In this document: one piece after another, positions 6,462 to 15,228 of the stretch
Layout: every line of letters begins with the position of its first letter
How positions within the stretch are numbered: the stretch's first letter is position 1
Source of the DNA: Solirubrobacter taibaiensis
Lineage (GTDB): Bacteria; Actinomycetota; Thermoleophilia; Solirubrobacterales; Solirubrobacteraceae
Assembly: GCA_027587225.1 (NCBI GenBank)
Contig: JAPDDQ010000019.1
Location: forward strand, 1-64,000
Length of the DNA stretch: 64,000 nt
Direction of reading: 5' to 3'
Made by a program: the position numbers and the translations under genes
Notes under the pieces: generated by a model
What the model saw: the letters and a program-made list of their open reading frames with translations, nothing else
Database searches by the model: none
Told to the model about the DNA's origin: nothing

Positions 6462-8678
6462 CTACGGATTCGTCGTCGACAGAGTGAAGGTCAGCGTCTT
6501 CGAATAGGCGCCCGTGCGCAGGGCGTCGGTCCGACCGATGCTCTGCTTGAACGTGACGGCCACGGCCTCGTTGGCGGTCGGGCCGGTCCAGGCCGCCTTG
6601 CCCAGCTCCACCCGCAACGGCTGCGGGAGGCTGAAGGCGCCGTTGGTCAGGTGCCCCGGCTCGCTCGTCGTGAGCGCCGCGTCCCCGGCGCTCGAGGTCA
6701 CCGTCGCGATCGTGGACGCCGTGTACTCCCGCTCCACACCCGGCGTGAACGCCCCGAACGTGGCCGGAGCGCCGAGCGTGAGTGACAAGGTCGCCGGGAC
6801 GGAGCCACCGACGGTGCCGTCCGTCTGCGTCGCGTACTCGCGGGCGAGCGTGTACCCGGCGGGGACGTACTTCGCGGCCGGCGCGCCCACGGTCAGGCCG
6901 CCGAGGTCGGTCCCCGGCGCATCGACGAGCGGGAGCCGCAGCTGGAGATCGCTCACGCCCACCGACTGCTGGCCGATGGGCGTGCGCAGGTACTGCGAGT
7001 CCTGCGCCAGCAGCTCGAGCTTGAGGACGTGACCGGGCAGCACGTTCCAGGCCTGCGGGTGCAGTTGGAAGACCTGCTCGGTCGGGCCGGCACCGACGCC
7101 GAGCGGCCGCACCACGCCGCGCGCGATCAGCCGCTGCGTCGCGCCATCCACGTCGTACAACCGCGCCGCGACCATGTCGTTGGCGCCCTTGACGTCGAGC
7201 TTGGCGATCACCGTCGGGGAGCCCGCGAGCGTGTACGCCTTCGTCGCCGGAGCGGTCTTGTAGGTCGCGGCAGACGCGTTGTCGGCACTGGAGGTGGTCG
7301 TGCACACGTCGCCGGAGGTGAACGCGTTCGACGGCGCGGTGCCGGGAGCGACCACCGTCTGCGCCGTCGCGCCCTCCACGCGCAGCTCACCCGGCGCGAG
7401 CTGCGCCCACGTGTCCGCGTGGTAGCGCGTGCCGGCGCCGGTGACCGGGCACTTGGACGTGAGGATGTCGACGCCGCCGCGCGGCGCTTCCCCGACGCCC
7501 TTGACGTAGTAGTCCAGCCACGCGTTCTCGACGGCCGCCAACGCGGCGCGATCGGCGGTGGAGCCGGACGCGGCGCGCGGGGAGTGGCCGAAGTCGAGGT
7601 GGAACATCGAGATCGGCGCCGACGGGTGCTTCGCGCGGACCTTGTTGTAGTACCGGAGCGACTCGTCGACCGGGAACAGGTCGTCGTTCCAGCCGTTGGC
7701 GAGCAGCGCGGGCGCGGGCGGGATGCTGTCGTCGATGTAGTAGCCGGAGTGGTTCTTGGTCAGCTCGTCGACCATGCCGGCGGCCGCGGGGTTGGCGTCG
7801 TACGGGCCGCCGGTGTCCGTCAGCGCTTTCCAACCGACGATGTCGGCAGACGGATCAGTCCCAATGGGGGCGTAATAGCCCAGGGCGAGGCCGCCGAGGT
7901 AGAGCGAGTTGTTCCACGACTGCTTCTGGATGCCGACGCGATGACCGCCGCCGGAATAGGGCGCCTGCGCGACGTAGTCGAGCGAGGAGCCGTTCGGGTT
8001 CAGCGCCGTCGCCAGGTCCGACCACGTGAACTCGGGGATCGTGGCCGCGATCGCCATCGGCTCGCCGAGCGGGCTCGTCCACGGCATGAGGCTGCCGTTC
8101 GGGAGCTGGATGCGGTTGCGCAGGGCGCCGAGCGCCAGCGAGATGCCGCCGCCATAGGAGCCGCCGGTCGCGCCGATCCTCTGCGGCTCGATCACGCCGT
8201 CGTCGGCGAGTTGGCCGAGCGCGTACTGCGCGTCGCGCACCTCGTACGCGTTGTGCATCAGCCGGATGTAGCCCTTGTTGTCGCGGCAGCGCGCGTCGGC
8301 GAGCGACATCACGCGCCCGCACGAGTTGCCCCAGCCACGGTCGGTCATCGTGAAGACGGCGTAGCCGCGGCCGAGCGCACGCTGGACGTCCGTGCCCGTG
8401 AGGCTGAGCTTCGTCCCGCCCCAGCCGTGGAAGATGCCGATCACGGGGAACGGGCCGTCGCCGCCGGCCGGGAACGCGACCGCCACGTCGAGCGGGACGC
8501 CGTCCCAGCTCGTGATCTGGGCCGTACCGGAGCCGCAGTGGCGTTGCCCGTTGGCCTGGACCGTGCAGTTGATCGGCGTGGCGGTCTTCGTGAAGACCTG
8601 CGGGATCGCCGCGTCCGCCGCGGACGGGACGATCAGCGCCGCAGCCGCGCACGCGGCCGCAGCAAGCATCCTGCGCAT
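6462..8678 (-). CDS. Secreted CocE/X-Pro dipeptidyl-peptidase-like hydrolase
   Basis: Exported alpha/beta hydrolase of 738 aa (peptidase S15/CocE superfamily) that hydrolyses peptide or ester bonds; substrate unknown. The signal peptide covers about 1-23 (cleavage ADA/AIP). The oxyanion-hole region is GIFHGWGG (about 81-88) and the nucleophile elbow is GGSYGGG with Ser about 174. The catalytic Asp and His are expected around ANGWNDDLFP and DFGHS. The C-terminal third is a jelly-roll-like beta domain typical of the family. AAGGAGGAGAG 7-8 nt before ATG 8678 is one of the few strong Shine-Dalgarno sequences in this part of the window and fixes the start. Confidence 0.88.
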   Translation of the reverse strand: MRRMLAAAACAAAALIVPSAADAAIPQVFTKTATPINCTVQANGQRHCGSGTAQITSWDGVPLDVAVAFPAGGDGPFPVIGIFHGWGGTKLSLTGTDVQRALGRGYAVFTMTDRGWGNSCGRVMSLADARCRDNKGYIRLMHNAYEVRDAQYALGQLADDGVIEPQRIGATGGSYGGGISLALGALRNRIQLPNGSLMPWTSPLGEPMAIAATIPEFTWSDLATALNPNGSSLDYVAQAPYSGGGHRVGIQKQSWNNSLYLGGLALGYYAPIGTDPSADIVGWKALTDTGGPYDANPAAAGMVDELTKNHSGYYIDDSIPPAPALLANGWNDDLFPVDESLRYYNKVRAKHPSAPISMFHLDFGHSPRAASGSTADRAALAAVENAWLDYYVKGVGEAPRGGVDILTSKCPVTGAGTRYHADTWAQLAPGELRVEGATAQTVVAPGTAPSNAFTSGDVCTTTSSADNASAATYKTAPATKAYTLAGSPTVIAKLDVKGANDMVAARLYDVDGATQRLIARGVVRPLGVGAGPTEQVFQLHPQAWNVLPGHVLKLELLAQDSQYLRTPIGQQSVGVSDLQLRLPLVDAPGTDLGGLTVGAPAAKYVPAGYTLAREYATQTDGTVGGSVPATLSLTLGAPATFGAFTPGVEREYTASTIATVTSSAGDAALTTSEPGHLTNGAFSLPQPLRVELGKAAWTGPTANEAVAVTFKQSIGRTDALRTGAYSKTLTFTLSTTNP

Positions 8679-8724
8679 AAGTTCTCTCCTCCTTGAGCGG
8701 GACCGAGGAGAATCTGACAGCGCG

Positions 8725-9198
8725 TCAGCTGCCGCGCAAGTCCGCGATCACCGCGCTGGCGAGGCGCAGGCGGAGCGCGAGGATGCGCGCGAGGTCCCGC
8801 AGCATCAGGTTGGCGATCGCCGGCTCGTGCTCGTGCAGGCGGTCGAAGGCGGCGAGGTCGATGCGCACGACCTCGACGTCCGTGGCCGCCTCCAGCGTGG
8901 CCGACCGCGGGTAGCCGTCGAAGAACGACAGCTCGCCGAGGACCGACGGCGCCTCGATCGTCTTGAACGAGCCTTCGTCGCGCGGCAGCCGCACGCCGAC
9001 GGCGCCGTCGGTGAGCAGGTACAGCGCGCGGTCGTGCTCGCCGGCCTGGACCACCGCCAGCCCCGCAGCGACGTGCCGGACCTCCGCGTACGAAAAGACG
9101 GTCGCCCAGTCGGCCGCGGTGGCTTCGGGCATGAAGAGCAGGTCGGAGGAGTCCTCGTGGGCCTCCTCCACGAAGACGGTGAACGGTCCCGCGTGCAC
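8725..9198 (-). CDS. Cyclic nucleotide-binding domain protein
   Basis: 157-aa single-domain protein with a CRP-type cyclic-nucleotide-binding fold. It shows a beta-barrel with GEHDRALYLLTDGAVGV, then VLGELSFFDGYPRSATLEA, which corresponds to the phosphate-binding cassette (G-E-[LIVM]-x-x-[FL]...R-[ST]-A). No helix-turn-helix follows; the C-terminus is a helix (ANLMLRDLARILALRLR) as in stand-alone regulators. GTG 9198 is preferred because it lies 17 bp after the stop of the upstream AlkZ-like gene; a longer reading would overlap that gene. The ligand (cAMP or other) is unknown. Confidence 0.75.
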   Translation of the reverse strand: MHAGPFTVFVEEAHEDSSDLLFMPEATAADWATVFSYAEVRHVAAGLAVVQAGEHDRALYLLTDGAVGVRLPRDEGSFKTIEAPSVLGELSFFDGYPRSATLEAATDVEVVRIDLAAFDRLHEHEPAIANLMLRDLARILALRLRLASAVIADLRGS

Positions 9199-9215
9199 GG
9201 CGCAAACGTACAAGG

Positions 9216-10208
9216 TCAAGCCATGAAGTCGGCCAATGCGGCGGCTTCTTTGTCCACCTGGGTACGTTGGCGCTTGGTCAGGTCCACCAGCGGCGTGACC
9301 GTGCCGTCCGGTTTCCATGTGCCCGCGACCTGCCCGTCAACGAGGAACGTGCCGATCGACTGCGGCATCTTCACGTGGAAGACGTGCTCGCGCAGCCCCT
9401 CGGGCAGGATCAGCGCGCGGCGGGCGTGGACGAGCAGCGTCGCGTCCCACGTGGGCAGGAACCGCACCGGCGCGGGCGTGTCCTCGTCCGGGAGCGGGAG
9501 GTCCGGGAGGTCGTAGAGCGTCGTGCCGTCCTCGGCCTCGTGCGTGACGAGACCCGCGAGCGTCGGCGCGACGTCCTTGTTGGGCATGCCCGCCCAGTTG
9601 GCGATGTCGCCCTGCGCCGCCGGGCCGAACCCGGTCAGGTAGCGCGCGACCAGGTGCCGGAGCGGATCCTCGACCTCGGGCCGCGGCAGCCAGTCGTCGG
9701 CGAGACCGAAGTTGTCCGCGCGGCGCTTCTCCCACGTGCCCTGCGGCGGGACGCGGACCAGGTCCACCCACGCGCCGATGCCCTGGATCGCGTCCTTGCC
9801 GATCACCGCCTCGATCTCCTTGCGGCGCAGCGGCCCCGCCTTCAGGGCCTCGCGCAGCTTCGCCGCCGGTTCGTCCAGCGGCTCGTGCTTGGTGACCCGC
9901 CCCCACCAGGCGCGGCGCGAGTCGCGGATCGCGAGGGCCAGCGGCCAGTAGTCACCCGCGGACACGAGGTGGATCGTGAAGCGCATGAGCGTCGCTTGGA
10001 TGATCTCGCGCTCGTTCAGCGCTTCGGTCACGGCGTCACGCCGCAGGTCCTTGACCCGGGACCACAGCCCGATGTACATCGAGGGCGCGTACTGCGCCTG
10101 CAGACATCCCATCGCGTCGAGCGCGTCCGGCAGGTCGAGCGCACGCCGCTCGAGCAGGCCCTGACGGGCCAGCACCGCTCGGTTCAGTTGGCGCTGGCTG
10201 AGCTTCAC
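9216..10208 (-). CDS. Winged-helix protein, AlkZ/YcaQ-like DNA glycosylase family (QxQ type)
   Basis: 330-aa protein of the HTH_42 family, whose studied members (Streptomyces AlkZ, E. coli YcaQ/AlkX) are DNA glycosylases that excise bulky alkylated or crosslinked bases. The N-terminal segment CLQAQYAP contains the Q-x-Q catalytic-type motif at Q37/Q39. Winged-helix modules follow (RFTIHLVSAGDYWPL, then RRKEIEAVIG, then YLTGFGPAAQGDIANWAG), with the C-terminal barrel segment RFLPTWDATLL. The GTG start overlaps the stop of the upstream propeller gene by 4 bp, suggesting translational coupling. A paralogue lies at 14260-15228. Enzymatic activity is inferred from the motif. Confidence 0.82.
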   Translation of the reverse strand: MKLSQRQLNRAVLARQGLLERRALDLPDALDAMGCLQAQYAPSMYIGLWSRVKDLRRDAVTEALNEREIIQATLMRFTIHLVSAGDYWPLALAIRDSRRAWWGRVTKHEPLDEPAAKLREALKAGPLRRKEIEAVIGKDAIQGIGAWVDLVRVPPQGTWEKRRADNFGLADDWLPRPEVEDPLRHLVARYLTGFGPAAQGDIANWAGMPNKDVAPTLAGLVTHEAEDGTTLYDLPDLPLPDEDTPAPVRFLPTWDATLLVHARRALILPEGLREHVFHVKMPQSIGTFLVDGQVAGTWKPDGTVTPLVDLTKRQRTQVDKEAAALADFMA

Positions 10209-13054
10209 ACGGTGAAGCGAAGCACGCGCACGGGCGCGGCGTTGCCCGCGGCGTCCCGCACGCGGACCGTGAGCGTGTAGCGGCCGCGCTGGAGCTTGGC
10301 TCGTCCGGCGAGCCGCCGGGGGGTGAGCGTGTGCCGCCCGGCGGCCAGCGTGAACGTGCGCCGGACGGTGCGCTTGCCGCGCTCGAGCGTGGTGGTGACG
10401 GTCGCGCGCTCGGACAGCGTGAGCCGGGCCACAGAGCCCCGGGTGAGCTGGACGCGCGGCGCGACCCGGTCGGGCGAGACCAGTTGGCCGCCAATGACCG
10501 GCGCGGCGGCGACCGCGAGCGAGGCGGGCGCGGACTGGTCGGGCGTAGATGCGGGGTCGGGCGACACGGTCGGCTCCGGCGTCGCGGTCGACGACGGGAG
10601 CGAGTCGGGCGTGGCGGTCACCACCGGCGGCGTCGGGGGCGACGGCGGCGAGACGGTCGGGACGGGCACCGGCGTCGCGGTCGGCGTAAGCGACGGCGGC
10701 GGCGGGACCGGGGGGCCGGGCGGCGGGGTCGGCGACACGGTCGGACCCGGGCTTGGTGTCGGCGGCGGCGGAACCGGCGGGCCAGGCGGCGGAGTCGGCG
10801 TCGCGGACGGCGACGGGACCGGGTCAGGAGTCGTCGGCGCGCCCGACCCGGCGAGGCGGCGGACCGGGAAGGCGGCGATCCCGCTGACGGTCACCGGCGA
10901 GCTCGCGATGAACGCGCCGCCCGCGCTCACGACGCAGCGCAGCGCGCGGCCGAAGTCGTTGGGCTCGAGCAGGATCGACCGGCCCGTGAAGCCCGCGATC
11001 GGCGCTCCGTCGAGCGTCCACGCGTAGCGGTAGGCGGCTGGATGGCCGGTCCATGTGCCGGGATCGCACTCGACGAAGCCACCCGGGGCCGGGGCGCCGA
11101 TCACGGCCGGCGGCGTCGTGTTCGCCGGCGTGCCCGGGACGCGCCCGACGGCCAGCCGCGCGTAGCGGTACCAGCGCCCACCGAACTCGGAGTATCCGCC
11201 GACGTGCAGTGTGCGGCCGTCGGGGGAGAGCTCGAGCGCTTTGATCCCGCAGTCGCCGCAGTAACCGGCGTTCCAGTCGAGCCGGGCGCCGGTGCGGGCG
11301 TCGAGCGCGTAGAGCCCGATGCCGGCGACGATCAGCGTCTCGCCGTCGGCGAGCGGGACGAACGTCTGGGGCCGGGACCAGTCGGCGCGCACGGTGATCG
11401 CGCCGTCGCTCGTGCGCAGCCCGATCAGGCCCTCCGGATCCTCCGGATCGCCGAACGTGCCGCTCACCCACAGCGTGCCGTCGTCAGGCGACAGGCGCAT
11501 CTGCCTCACCGGCCCCGCCAGCGGCAGCGTGAACGGTCGCACGGCGCCCGTGGCGGCGTCGACGGCCGCGAGCCCGGCGCGCGGCGTCCCGTTGACCGCC
11601 GTAAACGTCCCTTCCAGATACAGCGTCCGCCCGTCGCGCGAGAACAGCGTCGTCTCCACCGACCCGCCCGTCACGGCGACCGGCCACGGCGCGTCGCCGC
11701 CGTCCGTGGTGCGGACCGCCATATGCGTGCCCGGACCGGTGACGTACAGCGTCGCCCCGTCGGGCGAGAGCGTCGGCGTCGCCCCGCCCTCGCTCAACTG
11801 GCGCTCCCACCGCACCGTGCCGTCGGCGGCCCGCGCGGTCAACAGACGCGTGCGGGCGAGGTACACGGTGCCGGCCGCGTCGATCGCGAGCTTGGTGGTG
11901 TCCGGCCAACCACCCACGGGATCGACCCACGAGGTCAGGTTGCCGGTCTCGTCGACCATCGCCAGGCCCGCCCGGCGGCGGGAGTCCACGTATCCGCCGC
12001 TGTCGATGAAGACGGCGTCGCCGGAGACGGCCACCGCATCGACCTCGGCCATGTCGCGGGTGCCGGGCGCCCAGCCGAGCAGCGCGCCGTCCCGGGTGGA
12101 GATCGCGAGTGCGCCGGCGCGCGGCCAGCCGGCGGCCTCCGCGCGCCCGAGGTACGCCGTGGCGCCGTCGGGCGAAAGCTCGATCCTGCGTGCGCTCGTC
12201 ACCGGCGTCTCGAACGCCAGCGGGGAACCGTCCGTCGCCGAGAGGGCGATGACGCCGGGCCGCGTCGACCCGCCCCAGGGCCACCACTGTGTCGCCAGCA
12301 CCTTCTGGCCGGTGACCGCGAGTCCGGTCACGTCGCCGTGCGTGTTCGTTCGCCAGCGCTCGGCCAGCGAGACCGGGTCGAGCCGCACGACGTGCGAGGA
12401 CAGCGCCGCGTACAGCGCACCGTCGACCAGCGCGAGCGCCGCGCTCGACCCCTGCGGACCGGACGCCCGCACCGCGCCGGTGCCCGCGTCGAGGGCGACC
12501 ACGGCGGCGCTCGAACCCCAGCCCGACGCGTACACGGTCCCGCCGGCGACGACCAGGTCGGTGACCGTCATCGACCGGCCACTCGTCCACGGCCGCGGTG
12601 ATCCGTCCACCCGGTCGAGCGCGACGAGCCCGCCCGTCCCGCCGACCCACAGCGTCGACCCTTCGAAGGCCAGCGCCCAGACGTCGTCCACGGACGTCGC
12701 CACAGAGAACAGGATGCTGCCGTCGGCGCTCAGCCGGCGCACGCGGCCGTCGTCGGTGCCGAAGTACCAGCCGCCCGCGCCGTCCGCGATCGCCACCTGC
12801 GAGTCGTAGAGCAGCTCGACCGCGTGCCGCAACTCACCGCTGTCGGCCGAGACGATGGCCGCCGCGGCCCGGGTTCCGGCCGCCGAGAAGCGCCCGACGA
12901 GCGCGGTCCGCGACCCGTTCGTCGCGATGCCGCCGACATCGTTCTCGAACGAGGCGGCGCCGGCGTCCGGCTGCAGGGACGGCAGATCACGGGCGAACGC
13001 GGGCGCCGTCCAGGCGAGCGCGAGGAGGAAGATGAGCAAGCCGGTCCGTGGCAT
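10205..13054 (-). CDS. Secreted beta-propeller protein with Pro/Thr-rich linker
   Basis: Large exported protein (949 aa), function unknown. The signal peptide covers about 1-21 (cleavage AFA/RDL). Residues about 30-640 form repeated PQQ/WD-like blades, with recurring units such as VALDAGTGAVRAS, ALDARTGARLDW and LSPDGATAYLG. An Ig-like or surface segment follows (about 645-730), then a roughly 100-residue linker of Pro, Thr, Ser and Val repeats. The C-terminal beta domain (about 865-949, VQLTRGSVARLTLSERATV then RDAAGNAAPVRVLRF) resembles C-terminal domains found on many Solirubrobacterales surface proteins. No LPXTG motif or membrane anchor. Probably a cell-surface or matrix protein. It is followed with a 4-bp overlap by the AlkZ-like gene. 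Confidence 0.8.
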   Translation of the reverse strand: MPRTGLLIFLLALAWTAPAFARDLPSLQPDAGAASFENDVGGIATNGSRTALVGRFSAAGTRAAAAIVSADSGELRHAVELLYDSQVAIADGAGGWYFGTDDGRVRRLSADGSILFSVATSVDDVWALAFEGSTLWVGGTGGLVALDRVDGSPRPWTSGRSMTVTDLVVAGGTVYASGWGSSAAVVALDAGTGAVRASGPQGSSAALALVDGALYAALSSHVVRLDPVSLAERWRTNTHGDVTGLAVTGQKVLATQWWPWGGSTRPGVIALSATDGSPLAFETPVTSARRIELSPDGATAYLGRAEAAGWPRAGALAISTRDGALLGWAPGTRDMAEVDAVAVSGDAVFIDSGGYVDSRRRAGLAMVDETGNLTSWVDPVGGWPDTTKLAIDAAGTVYLARTRLLTARAADGTVRWERQLSEGGATPTLSPDGATLYVTGPGTHMAVRTTDGGDAPWPVAVTGGSVETTLFSRDGRTLYLEGTFTAVNGTPRAGLAAVDAATGAVRPFTLPLAGPVRQMRLSPDDGTLWVSGTFGDPEDPEGLIGLRTSDGAITVRADWSRPQTFVPLADGETLIVAGIGLYALDARTGARLDWNAGYCGDCGIKALELSPDGRTLHVGGYSEFGGRWYRYARLAVGRVPGTPANTTPPAVIGAPAPGGFVECDPGTWTGHPAAYRYAWTLDGAPIAGFTGRSILLEPNDFGRALRCVVSAGGAFIASSPVTVSGIAAFPVRRLAGSGAPTTPDPVPSPSATPTPPPGPPVPPPPTPSPGPTVSPTPPPGPPVPPPPSLTPTATPVPVPTVSPPSPPTPPVVTATPDSLPSSTATPEPTVSPDPASTPDQSAPASLAVAAAPVIGGQLVSPDRVAPRVQLTRGSVARLTLSERATVTTTLERGKRTVRRTFTLAAGRHTLTPRRLAGRAKLQRGRYTLTVRVRDAAGNAAPVRVLRFTV

Positions 13055-13099
13055 TCGCGCCGAGTCAATACCCCGGCGCGTGGTAATTCAAGCCGGGGG

Positions 13100-13105
13100 T
13101 AACGT
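13100..13105 (+). promoter_or_regulatory. Leaderless -10 box for PEBP gene
   Basis: TAACGT, 7 nt before ATG 13113. The start also matches the family N-terminus, so the longer upstream open frame is not used. Confidence 0.5.
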
Positions 13106-13112
13106 GCGGATC

Positions 13113-13649
13113 ATGTCACTGGAACGCCCGCAAGCGCCCGACCCGTACGACCTGCTCCCGCAGAAGCCGTCGTTCACGCTCGAGAGCGACGAGGTCACAG
13201 ACGGTGAGCTGATGGACAAGAGCTTCGTCGCCCCGATGGCCGGCGGCGACTCCGACCACTCCCCGCACCTGCGCTGGTCCGGCTTCCCGGAGGAGACGAA
13301 GGGCTTCGTGGTCACCTGCTTCGACCCCGACGCGCCCACGCACAGCGGTTTCTGGCATTGGCTGCTGGTGAACCTCCCGGCGAGCACGACCGAGCTCGCG
13401 AGCGGCGCGGGCAGCGGCGGCGAGCTCCCCGCGGGCGCGTTCCACGTGCGCAACGACTACGGCGAGAAGGCGTGGGGCGGGGCGGCCCCGCCGGAGGGTG
13501 ACCCGCCACACCGGTACGTGTTCGCCGTCCACGCGCTCGACGTGGAGCAGCTCGACATCAACGAAGACGTCTCACCCGCCTTCGTGGGCTTCAACCTCGC
13601 GTTCCACACGCTCGCGCGCGGCGTGATCCGCCCGCTGTTCAGCGCGTAG
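13113..13649 (+). CDS. YbhB/YbcL family Raf-kinase-inhibitor-like protein
   Basis: 178-aa phosphatidylethanolamine-binding-protein fold, cytosolic; biochemical role in bacteria poorly defined. Typical motifs are SPHLRWSGFPEETKGFVVTC, then the anion-pocket segment CFDPDAPTHSGFWHWLLVNLP, then GAFHVRNDYGEKAWGGAAPP and the PHRYVFAVHALD strand. The start codon lies 7 nt after a TAACGT box. Its 3-prime end overlaps the convergent kinase-like gene by 11 bp. Confidence 0.9.
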   Translation: MSLERPQAPDPYDLLPQKPSFTLESDEVTDGELMDKSFVAPMAGGDSDHSPHLRWSGFPEETKGFVVTCFDPDAPTHSGFWHWLLVNLPASTTELASGAGSGGELPAGAFHVRNDYGEKAWGGAAPPEGDPPHRYVFAVHALDVEQLDINEDVSPAFVGFNLAFHTLARGVIRPLFSA

Positions 13650-14256
13650 CGGCAGCGGCGATGACTTCGACCACGGTCTCGGTGCCGAGCGAGGTCGAGT
13701 CGATCACGAGGTGGTAGAGCGCGGGGTCGCGGGCGTCGCAGCCGTAGAAGTGCCGCACGTAGGCCTCGCGCGCGCGGTCGCCGTCCCGGCGCAGGCGCTC
13801 GGCGTCGGACTTGGAGAACCCTTCGAGCTCCATCGCCTGCGCGACGCGGCGCTGCGGCGGGCCGTCCAGGCGCACGTGCACCGCCCCCGGGTGGTCGCGC
13901 AAGATCACGGCGGCGGCGCGGCCGAGGATGACGGCGCCGCCCTCGGCGGCGTGCTCGCGGATCAGCGTCTCCGTCTCGCGCCGGTAGTCCTCGCCCGCGA
14001 GGACGCCGGCCTGGACCATCGCGCCCGCGAGCTCGGGCAGGAGCGCGAAGCTCGAGGCCAGCCGCCCGATCGCGTCGCCGAGCGACTCGTCGTGGGCGAG
14101 CGCGTCGTCGAGCGAACAGCCGAGGCGGTCGGCGACGCGCGTCGGAATCGCGCGGTCGAGGAACTCGACGCCGAGCCGTTCGGCCACGGCCGGTCCGATC
14201 CGGCTCCCGCCGGCGCCGTAAGAGGCGGAGATGGTGACGAGCGGTGGCGTGTGCAC
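13639..14256 (-). CDS. Cytidylate kinase-like family protein
   Basis: 205-aa P-loop nucleotide-kinase-like protein. The N-terminal strand and loop VTISASYGAGGSRIG (about 7-21) match the modified Walker A of cytidylate-kinase-like proteins. GGAVILGRAAAVILRDHPGAVHVRLDGPP forms the central core and the LID-like region has DRAREAYVRHFYG. The substrate is uncertain; it is not the housekeeping cmk by motif. GTG 14256 follows the AlkZ-like paralogue stop by 3 bp, so the two genes form an operon. Confidence 0.8.
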   Translation of the reverse strand: MHTPPLVTISASYGAGGSRIGPAVAERLGVEFLDRAIPTRVADRLGCSLDDALAHDESLGDAIGRLASSFALLPELAGAMVQAGVLAGEDYRRETETLIREHAAEGGAVILGRAAAVILRDHPGAVHVRLDGPPQRRVAQAMELEGFSKSDAERLRRDGDRAREAYVRHFYGCDARDPALYHLVIDSTSLGTETVVEVIAAAATR

Positions 14257-14259
14257 AAC

Positions 14260-15228
14260 TTACTGCCAGAGGACGTCGCCGAGCCGCGCACCTTCAGCCT
14301 CGGCGGCCTCCCGCACGGCTTTGCCGAGCTTGCCGAACGGTTCGATGCTCACCACGCCGTCGTCGAGCTTCCACACGCCGGCCATCACGCCGTCGACGAG
14401 CAGGACGGGTGAGAACCAGCCGCCCGGGCGGTAGATGCGATCGTCGCCGCGCGGCGCCGCGACGACGAACTGATCGAACGCGGGCAGCAATCGCACGTGG
14501 CCCTCGGGTTCCGCGGCCTCGATGGCCTCCACGTCCTCCTCCAGGGCCAGCCCGAACTCCGTCTCCACGACGTCCTCCGGGAACCACTTGCCGGCCTGCG
14601 CAGGCGAGTGGTGCCCGAACCACTTCGCCAGCTCCTCGCGGGAAGCCGGGCCGTAGCGGGTGAGGAAACGGCGCGCGACCTCGCGCGTCGCCTGCTCGGG
14701 CGCCAGCGGCTCGAACGGGTCCGGCAGCGCGAAGCGCCCGTCCTCCGTGTAGATCAACTCGCCCCGGAACGCGAGCGGCTTGAGCAGGTCGCCGTAGCCG
14801 CGCTTCAGGAGCGGGTGGATCTCCGCCAGCTCCTCGCGGGTCTTCGGGCCCTCCCGCAGCGCCGCCGGGACGCCTTCGAGGATCGTCTGCACGTCCTTCT
14901 GGGTGAGCTTGAAGTGCTTGAGCCACGACTTCGTCTCGTAGCGCGGCTTGAGGGCCGCCTGCGCGCCCACCCACAGCGGCAGCTCGTCCGTGCGGTGCAG
15001 GTGCAGCGTGCCGCGCTGCGCCCACGTCTTGACCAGGCTGCGGTCCCGCCAGAGCAACTCGTTCACGTCGGGCGGGTCCTCGACCCGCGCCCACAGGGTC
15101 AACTGGGCGCTGGAGAGCACCTGCGCGTGCAGGCCACAGATGTCCGAGACGACCGCGAGCGGGTCAGCCGCGCGCGCCGTCAGGTGCTGGCGCTGCATGC
15201 GCCACGCCAGGACGGATTCCCACTTCAT
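14260..15228 (-). CDS. Winged-helix protein, AlkZ/YcaQ-like family (HxQ type)
   Basis: 322-aa paralogue of the protein at 9216-10208. The N-terminus MKWESVLAWRMQRQHL is typical of the family, which supports ATG 15228 over an in-frame TTG at 15237. The motif position reads GLHAQ (His-x-Gln, about 34-36) rather than Gln-x-Gln. It also has the segments LTRYGPASREELAKWFGHH and RLLPAFDQFVV. The first 65 bp overlap the 3-prime end of pyrD. The function proposed for the family is base-excision repair of bulky alkyl lesions, which is an inference here. Confidence 0.8.
   Translation of the reverse strand: MKWESVLAWRMQRQHLTARAADPLAVVSDICGLHAQVLSSAQLTLWARVEDPPDVNELLWRDRSLVKTWAQRGTLHLHRTDELPLWVGAQAALKPRYETKSWLKHFKLTQKDVQTILEGVPAALREGPKTREELAEIHPLLKRGYGDLLKPLAFRGELIYTEDGRFALPDPFEPLAPEQATREVARRFLTRYGPASREELAKWFGHHSPAQAGKWFPEDVVETEFGLALEEDVEAIEAAEPEGHVRLLPAFDQFVVAAPRGDDRIYRPGGWFSPVLLVDGVMAGVWKLDDGVVSIEPFGKLGKAVREAAEAEGARLGDVLWQ

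Noticed and set aside
7029-8696. Very long open frames antisense to known genes (also 10331-12601, 32116-34014, 35940-37058)
   Set aside because: Their products are Arg/Gly/Ala/His-rich with no domains and lie opposite genes with clear motifs. Long antisense frames are expected at this G+C.
10590-10830. Tandem repeat DNA resembling a minisatellite or CRISPR-like array
   Set aside because: It encodes the Pro/Thr/Ser linker of the propeller protein. The units are short and imperfect with no spacers.
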